NCBI RefSeq assembly: GCF_010183535.1
Contig: NC_071333.1
Span: 8,864,587 to 8,928,586 of the forward strand
Direction: 5' to 3'
DNA length: 64,000 nucleotides
From: Caenorhabditis remanei
Taxonomy: Eukaryota; Nematoda; Chromadorea; Rhabditida; Rhabditidae
Position 1 is the first letter of the stretch. Each line of letters begins with the position of its first letter. Under the pieces are notes generated by a model that had not been told where the DNA came from, did no database searches, and worked only from the letters and a program-made list of their open reading frames with translations. Both the position numbers and the translations under genes were made by a program. Below, in pieces: positions 57,756 through 64,000 of the stretch.

Positions 57756-58652
57756 TTCACTTGTCTTTAATTTTAGTGAATCTCAGGCAAATAAAGATAT
57801 TTGTGTAATATTTTTTTTTCTCAATCACAATAACGGCTTTCAATCATGATCGGTATCTGACGACAGTAATGAGTTCAAATGATCATACTCATTTGATTAA
57901 TCTCTCAAAGTCACAATATCATTGTGATTTGGACGTTTTTTAAAATACTTCCGTTCATGATACACAAACGAAAAAAACAAGTGAAAGAAGGATAAAATGC
58001 TTTGTTGAACCTATTGATCAAGTTGCGACAATAATAGAAAAACATTCGGAAGACAACTAGAAGCTTACGTAAAGTTATATTGAGTTGAGAGGAATACAAA
58101 CGACGATTATTCAAAATACATATCCATGCAGCTTCTATGCGTTATACACGTTTTACGAGCCTGTCCTGACAACAAACCGAACCATCAATAATAAATATCA
58201 CATATAAAAAAGACAATAGATAGTTGTTTTCACTGATACTTGCCATAGCTCTTCTCATAATTATTCTGAAAATTAACTTCAAGAAAAACCAAAGATATAC
58301 TCAAATTTTCACAAGATTACCGTGTAAAGGAGCTTTTCCTAATCACAAAAGTAAATGTTTGTGTTTTCCAGATCCAACCAGAGCGATACAAAATTTCAGT
58401 TAGTCGTGATGTGACAACTAATTAAATTTAGTATCAATTTACTGCAATCGGATAACTACCGTATTTCGTTTTCACTTTCACAATGACGACGAGAAATATC
58501 AATTTCCAAAAAAACAGATATTCTTTTTTTCGCTACCGTAAAAACGAAATTCCATGATACCCAAAAAATGATACGCAGTAATTGTGAAATGTCGTCACAA
58601 ACCTGTCGGCAGGGACAACGTGTTGCGTAGAGACGGAGAAAGCAAAGTGATT
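57756..58652. other. Intergenic between the two collagens
   Basis: After the short 3' UTR there is no further coding signal. The last 150 bases upstream of 58653 share scattered similarity with the upstream region of the first collagen (for example CCAAAAAATGATA), so the duplication reaches beyond the promoter block. Confidence 0.5.
57790..57795 (+). terminator. Poly(A) signal AATAAA
   Basis: AATAAA 35 bases after the stop codon of the first collagen gene, a typical spacing for a short collagen 3' UTR. Confidence 0.7.
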
Positions 58653-58723
58653 GCAGAAAAAAATCCACAAGTTTAAGAAGGCGTGGCAAACTTCCTTGTT
58701 CCGTTAGCAAGTAAGTATAAAAG
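58653..58723 (+). promoter_or_regulatory. Collagen promoter block with TATA box, second copy
   Basis: It repeats the block of the first collagen: GCAGAAAAAAATCCACAA, GTTTAAGAAGGCGTGGCAAAC and a TATAAAAG box at 58716-58723, 39 bases before the ATG. Near-identity in non-coding DNA suggests shared regulation. Confidence 0.6.
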
Positions 58724-58761
58724 AAAATGCTTGGAATAGTGAAACCACATCAGACAGTGCA

Positions 58762-59664
58762 ATGGAAGACAAGGCAAAGTTTGCCCAGGCGGCTGACCTC
58801 AAGAAGTTTGCTTTCTTTGGAGTCGCAGTCTCAACTGTGGCTACTTTGATTGCAATAATTGCTGTCCCACTTCTCTGTGTTCACATGCAATCAGTTTCGA
58901 CTCATCTTTCTGAAGAACTTATGTTCTGCAAGGCTAAGAACTTATATGTTAAGTATGTTTTTTTTCAATCCTTCCCATCTAGCGCAAACTTGTGCAATTT
59001 CAGAAACGAAATCAGCCAACTTGCGACACTCCGCGAGGTCGGAAGACAAAAGCGTCAAACTCCACAAACTTGCTGCTCGTGCGGTATTGGAGAGACTGGA
59101 CCAGCTGGAGTTCCAGGACAAGAGGGAGCCCCAGGAACAGACGGAAAGGCCGGAAACCCAGGAGCACCAGGAGCTGATGCTGATGAGCAAGGATTCCATT
59201 ACAAGGCTCCAGAGTTCTGTTTCGATTGCCCAGCTGGACCACCAGGAGCCGTCGGAGGACCAGGACCAAAGGGACCACCAGGACCACCAGGAGGACCAGG
59301 AGAGCAAGGAGGACAAGGCCGTGGAGGAAACCGTGGACCACCAGGACCACGTGGAGGGCCAGGAGAGGCTGGACCAGACGGAGAAGCTGGACGTCAAGGA
59401 CAAGCTGGACAAACTCGCTCTGCACCATCCCCACCAGGACAACCAGGAGGCCCAGGAGAGCCAGGAGCACCAGGAGAGCCAGGGCCAGATGGACGTGCTG
59501 GACACCCAGGACGCAATGGACCACCAGGACCACCAGGAGACAATGGAGGTCAAGGAGAACCAGGAAAGGATGGAGCCGATGGAGACAACGGAGCTGCTGG
59601 ATCACCAGGACCAAAGGGATCTTGCGACCACTGCCCACCACCACGCACTGCCCCAGGATATTAA
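58762..59664 (+). CDS. col-179: Cuticle collagen (283 aa), tandem paralogue
   Basis: Two exons, 58762-58952 and 59004-59664 (TAA). The domain plan and length are the same as the collagen at 56857-57755: cytoplasmic start, hydrophobic segment, GRQKRQ cleavage site, CCSCG, Gly-X-Y domain and CDHCPP end. The N-terminal 91 residues have diverged (for example [15 protein letters not shown] and [16 protein letters not shown]), while everything from GRQKRQ on is identical. The single intron is after codon 63, not after codon 19 as in the paralogue. That 51-nt intron is itself open and in frame, so its retention would add 17 residues. The symbol is from remembered gene order. Confidence 0.85.
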   Translation: MEDKAKFAQAADLKKFAFFGVAVSTVATLIAIIAVPLLCVHMQSVSTHLSEELMFCKAKNLYVKYVFFQSFPSSANLCNFRNEISQLATLREVGRQKRQTPQTCCSCGIGETGPAGVPGQEGAPGTDGKAGNPGAPGADADEQGFHYKAPEFCFDCPAGPPGAVGGPGPKGPPGPPGGPGEQGGQGRGGNRGPPGPRGGPGEAGPDGEAGRQGQAGQTRSAPSPPGQPGGPGEPGAPGEPGPDGRAGHPGRNGPPGPPGDNGGQGEPGKDGADGDNGAAGSPGPKGSCDHCPPPRTAPGY

Positions 59665-59793
59665 TGCATTTTTAATAGCTTTATTAGAAATTACAAACAT
59701 AAAGAATTATTTCTCAAATATCTGTTTTCGAAGGAATTTTTTCAATTACGAAATCATAGTGATACCCATTAGCCACATATTGAAAACTGTGTT

Positions 59794-60723
59794 TTAGACG
59801 CTTCTTCCTCTTAAAATCTGTCCTTCAGGAAGCCAGTATTTGTAGTAGACAATCAATTCGAAAACCGAAAGACACACTGAAACAGAAAAGTGATCTTTCA
59901 TTTCTTCTTTTTTTTTTGATTTCACAACTTCTTACCAATTGTGTAAGAACAAATGGCCAACACGATGTCGGCGCTCGCATTCCAATATCCCCAATTCTTG
60001 CCACCGCGAGACATTCGTTGTTCTTCATACCAACTGTAACATCAAATGTACAGAAAAAAGAGATTGTGTAAATTGGATGTGTGGACTTACACTGGAACTT
60101 GTGTTGTAGCAAAGATAGCTGCGATCAACATCAAAGGTGTCATTGTAGCAGTGAAAACTAGGTGAACAAATGCGGACCAACGGATATGAAGAGCTTTGAC
60201 AGCAAAGAATCCAGTCCATGTAGCAATCTGGAAAGTGGTTATGAGTGATTCATAACATTTTCGAAGAGAAAAAACTAACCAAGTTGTTTAATGGAATCCA
60301 AATGTTTAGTCCGTTTTCACAGTTAATCCTGGTATAGAATGTTGAATAGTACAATCCCAGGGTAAAACACAAAACTCCCCCAATCTGAAAATGCTACCAT
60401 TTTGTCCACTCAAAAACCATGTCACACACGAATGAAAGAAGGGCCAATGTGAAATTGATATACACACTGTAGCAGAATAAATCCCAAACTCTTTCCGGTA
60501 CACTTAACAAATTTCGTTCTTGTACAATCTGGAATTGAATTAATTTTGGTATTTTCCATGGATGAAACTAAAGAAAAGTGTTACAACTCATACTCACTCG
60601 ATCCACTGCCAGTGAGAAGGTGGTGAACTTATTGTTGACATATTTCCAAATTGCTTTCAGTGGAGCTAGAAAACAGCAAAAACAGTTTCGTAAAAATCGA
60701 GTAACTGCTGAAACCCGACTCAT
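59794..60723 (-). CDS. Small multi-pass membrane protein of unknown function (215 aa)
   Basis: Six exons join in phase: 60598-60723, 60430-60528, 60280-60384, 60091-60227, 59936-60033 and 59794-59876. The start MSRVSAVTRFLRNCFCCFLA is basic then Cys-rich. About five hydrophobic segments follow: YSVYINFTLALLSF, IGGVLCFTLGLYY, FFAVKALHI...FVHLVFTAT, MTPLMLIAAIFA, and IVLAICSYTIVCLSVFELIVYY. The C-terminus is short and basic. There is no signal peptide and no catalytic motif I recognise. One intron has two possible in-frame donors; I used the 45-nt version, and the 33-nt alternative would insert four residues. The product probably sits in an internal or plasma membrane. It lies between the collagens and hst-2, transcribed in the same direction as hst-2. 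Confidence 0.75.
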
Positions 60724-61307
60724 GAGAGCAGCAGAGTTGAAAAGAAATAAATCGATGAAGCAGACAAAAACGTTCTTATCACTGTGAAAATGTAGTCACA
60801 CCACACAAACATCGTCCCCTCTCACCCCCATCATGTTTTTCTTATAGATGCTTTATTTTGTGCATTATTACACTTTTCTCCAAGATTTAAAGTAAGACCT
60901 CATTTCATGAACACATACGATTTATTGGGAAATTGGCAGTATACACGACACGATATCATACGTGGAAACTAACCAGATGGCATGTGGAAAAGCAATGACA
61001 GATCGGCAGACCCGTTTGGTTTTTGGGATTGAGAAAAATGAAGAGAAGAAAAAAAAAAGAAGAAGAAGGAGAAGATGAAGCACACAACGCAGGAAAAGAG
61101 AAATGAGAAAAAGGACCAGAAGGAAATGGAGAAGCATAGTTTTCAGTGAATAATTACATATGGAAATAAGTGAAAAAGTACAATAAATCAAAGCTGATAA
61201 GAGTGCAAAATGACAGAATATGCTAAACTAGCTAAAACCAGAATAAAATTCTTACACAATTGATAAAATAGAAATCTGAAATGATGTATATAAAAAATGT
61301 AAAATGA
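60724..61307. other. Intergenic between two minus-strand genes
   Basis: Purine-rich on the plus strand around 61030-61080, with no coding signal. It holds the hst-2 3' UTR and the upstream region of the small membrane protein gene. Spacing of 0.6 kb argues against a classical operon but does not exclude one. Confidence 0.5.
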
Positions 61308-64000
61308 TTATGGTGGTTTGATTTTTTCATAATGATACTGCGTGGGCATATTTGCGAGGTTTTCTGCTTTTGATGATCCGTTAGTTGCTTTTCTGAAATT
61401 CAACACATTTATTTCAATTCATCTGGTTTTTCAACTGCATCTCTATTTTGTTTAGTGAGCTTTACTGTTTCAATCATTTGACGAAATCCATACTATATTT
61501 CTCTGACTAAAAATCCATCCCAGTTCGTTAGTATAGATCTTTCGCATCTAAATTTAGTTCATCCCTTTTTCTGTGTCCGAGTAAAATACTAAGAAGCAAA
61601 GTCTATAAAACGCTGCAAGAATTGCTAATGAAGTCCCACATTTTCGTCGCTCTCGCGATGAACTTGATTGAACGCTTTTGCTTCTTTTGTTTGAAGTTTT
61701 AAAATTGCGTTTTCTTAGAAAACTAGAAGGCTGTAATTGTATTTGCAATCTCGAAAGTTATCTGGTAGTCCTTTGAAAAAAGGGTATGAAAGTGAAAGCT
61801 AACAAGGGAAGTCGTCGGGGACGCGGCTTTCAAAAAATTAAATAATTCGGTCACAGGTACTTTCGACTACGGGGAGTCCATTTATGCAATCAAAACCTGT
61901 TAAATGTCTCTGTGAGCCAAGTTATGAGCTGACAAACTTTTTCTATGGTTATGCTTTTTTGACATGAATTAGCAAATAGTATATTCCAAACCGCTGGGGA
62001 ACACAAATGAAACCGCGCGGTGGCGTATATGCGGACGATTTGGAATTCCATATGAAAAAGCTTAACCATTTGAAAAGTTTGAGAGCTTATAACTCAGCTC
62101 ACAGTAACATTTAGCAGATTTTCTTGGCAGAAATGGAATCCCTATAGTCAAAAGTACCAATGACCAAATTTATAGATTTTTTGAAAGCCGCGTCTCCAAA
62201 GATTTCTCTTGCAAAACACGATACGCTACATAGAACTTTCTTCTTTATGATAAAAACTCACTTGAACACTGCATCGAATAGATCACTAACGAAATCGTAG
62301 AATTCTCGTTCCATTTTATACACTTCATCTCGTCGAATCATAGATAACGTTTGATCATTTGGAGGGATTTTCTTTTTTGTGTATCGTAGATGAGCACGAT
62401 TAGCTGAAATAAACAAAAAAAATGTGATTGGATTGTTTGGCAGTTTTGATGACATGCAGAACCAGGTAAATCTGCGTCTATAAATAAAACTAAATTTTTG
62501 GAGTATTCATCTGTAAAGATTAATCAGTTAAAATTGAGCAAAATTGATACATCTGGACCATTTTTTCTTCTTCTTTCCACACTTTTTTACAGTAAACAAA
62601 GAGAGGAAAAAGGATAAAGCAATTTCTTCCATTCTGGGCACTCAAGCAAAACTTCGTGAAATACATCCACCGGGAAATCCTCGAAGAGCAGCTTCATATC
62701 TGATGAGAAACATCAGTTTTTTATTTGTATTTCCATTTGCTATTTCGTTCAATCTGTTTGAAGAAATAGCAAAGAGAGCGACTACAGATGAACTGTTACC
62801 TTTCACATCGTCGACGTAAACCATTTTTCCTTGAACAAGAAATTTGTGGAGATCATAACGTTTTGTATTTGCAATGAAGCCAACTTGGGCAAAAAGACAT
62901 GGAACAGTTAACGGAGGTTTATACTGATTTGTCCTGCTTGATGATATTTTGAAACTAAACATGGACATTCATAGCAAATAGAATATGATCTCTCAACTAG
63001 TACTGCACCCGTCCTGACCGAGATTATGTTTGTGCGCCTTATTTTCATTCTGATTTAGTTGACTCTTTGTATCTAAAAGTTTTTGTTGAGAAAAAGCGCG
63101 TATCGTAATTAAAATAGAACCAGGCAGCAAATATTCAGTCTCAACTAATCTAGAATTCTGTCTCTAACTAAATTTATTGAAATCCTCACCGTCAAGATGA
63201 TCAAAATGGTTGAGTGCTCCATTGAAGAAGTCTGGAACTGTGACTTCAAGAAGTGCAATCATATCCCGCATCCGCGCGGTTGTTCCAACCAAAAGGTACT
63301 TCTCCATCGCGTTTTGTTTTGCCATTTTTAACGCTTCTGGGTTCCCGACTTCTCTGAAATTGATAAATCTGCTTGGAAATTCACAGCCTCATCAAACTCA
63401 CGAGCAAAAGTGATAGTGTCCGCAGAAAAAGGGAATTTGTACCCACATTTGTTTCATATCGCAATCTTTCCCTCCTCGCGTGTAGCACTCATCGAAGGTC
63501 TGGAATTGATCATACTTGTTGAGAGTTGACGAATCAAAAAGCTTCTCACCTCATTGTTTCCTGCTCGACTTCGTTTCAAACCTATTCTATAGTTGTCTCC
63601 GTATCGTAGAAAATAGTAATGAGACAATAGTCGTTCTAATGGCTCTCTTATGATGTTAATGTATATTGGGTTGGCCAAACCAAACCTGAAATGTAATTTA
63701 TTGTATAATTTGCGACTTTCCATTGAGTAAGTTAAATGGTTCATTCAATTTTTGTGTGAATCAACGAAAACTGACCTTTGAAAATCGATATATGCGACAT
63801 GGCCGTGGTAAAAGGCCGGTAGCCTCTCGGTCCACGTAGTGACATTGTTGACGAACGTGTATTGATCGGGCAGACTCATTATCTAAACGGGACATACGTT
63901 TTTTTGCCGAGAACTCCAGTCCTACCTGTCGATTCTTTGTCATATTAACATGAAGTACATTGAATCCATTTTCTTTGTATAAATCGTAAGCAATTGCATT
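61308..64000 (-). CDS. hst-2: Heparan sulfate 2-O-sulfotransferase (5' end beyond the window)
   Basis: Seven exons join in phase: 63926 to beyond 64000, 63776-63882, 63550-63685, 63402-63499, 63190-63353, 62262-62403 and 61308-61392 (TAA). The fragment covers most of the catalytic domain: [31 protein letters not shown], then the 3'-phosphate side of the PAPS site, [20 protein letters not shown], followed by [38 protein letters not shown] and the conserved end YHYEKI. The enzyme moves sulfate from PAPS to the 2-O of iduronic (or glucuronic) acid in heparan sulfate in the Golgi. In C. elegans it affects cell migration and axon guidance. The N-terminal anchor and the 5'-phosphosulfate loop lie outside the window. 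One intron holds an inverted-repeat element and another an unexplained ORF. Confidence 0.93.
61817..62197. mobile_element. Foldback (inverted-repeat) element in an hst-2 intron
   Basis: The left arm starts GGGGACGCGGCTTTCAAAAA and the right arm ends with the reverse complement of GGAGACGCGGCTTTCAAAAA. The arms stay alignable inward for about 150 bases; GGTACTTTYGACTA and AATGTYNCTGTGAG are shared. A GC-rich centre (CCGCGCGGTGG) lies at the loop. It has no coding capacity and I could not define a target-site duplication. It resembles a MITE or foldback transposon relic. Confidence 0.7.
62800..62968 (-). CDS. Unexplained coding-like exon inside an hst-2 intron
   Basis: From ATG at 62968 the frame has protein-like composition ([20 protein letters not shown], then [20 protein letters not shown]) up to a GTAACA donor at 62799. 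A second exon, 62463-62510 ([16 protein letters not shown]), follows a good TTTACAG acceptor and joins in phase. It could continue in phase into the hst-2 exon at 62403. The frame does not match the phase of the upstream hst-2 exon, so it is not a simple cassette exon. I do not recognise the sequence. It may be an alternative first exon, a nested gene or a relic. Confidence 0.3.

Noticed and set aside
61554..61748. Alternative last exon for hst-2
   Set aside because: It can be joined only by weak acceptors. The exon at 61308-61392 supplies the conserved YHYEKI end expected of the family.
1..64000. CRISPR arrays, rRNA genes, prokaryotic operons or viral genes
   Set aside because: None seen on either strand. 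The gene structure is eukaryotic throughout.

Overview
The window is nematode nuclear DNA, almost certainly Caenorhabditis and most likely C. elegans chromosome X. It is AT-rich, with genes split into many exons by short introns (often 43-60 nt) ending in TTTTCAG-type acceptors. It also carries small cuticle collagens, nematode-type 7TM receptors and nested tRNA genes. The right third matches my memory of the C34F6 interval: a multi-Kunitz gene, col-178, col-179 and hst-2. That placement comes from memory and was not checked by a search.

Layout. 1-653: 3' part of a small unrecognised gene. 654-9742: gene-poor, purine/pyrimidine-skewed DNA with a diverged dispersed repeat at 4.6-7.5 kb. 9743-10873: small acidic protein with a hAT-like MITE in one intron. 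12641-14000 and 16463-18279: two 7TM serpentine-like receptors. 19395-20823: aldo-keto reductase fold protein lacking two catalytic residues. 23247-25664: secreted BPI/LBP-family protein whose last intron holds two tRNA-Leu(AAG) genes on the other strand. 26185-48430 (minus): a 37-exon gene for a protein of about 1,677 aa with the full C3/C4/C5 layout. Its 11.7-kb intron holds two GnRH/AKH-receptor-like GPCR genes on the plus strand (38536-40702 and 45395-46929). 50594-54498 (minus): secreted protein with eight Kunitz domains alternating with Cys-rich modules. 56857-57755 and 58762-59664: tandem cuticle collagens. 59794-60723 (minus): small multi-pass membrane protein. 61308-64000 (minus, 5' cut by the window edge): heparan sulfate 2-O-sulfotransferase.

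Main point of interest. The minus-strand gene at 26.2-48.4 kb reads as a complement-type protein. It has a signal peptide, MG domains, a Cys-patterned module resembling an anaphylatoxin, MG7, a TED without the GCGEQ thioester, MG8 and a C-terminal C345C/netrin-like domain. The length and the position of each module match C3/C5. A nematode gene with this whole layout is unexpected. It converges with the BPI/LBP-like gene about 0.5 kb away, so two secreted proteins of innate-immunity families are neighbours.

Themes. The right part is extracellular and cuticle biology: collagens, Kunitz/Cys-rich protein and a heparan sulfate enzyme. The middle is secreted defence-type proteins and peptide-type GPCRs. 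All exon structures were derived by hand from splice signals and reading phase. Every multi-exon model closes in frame, but none was tested against transcripts.
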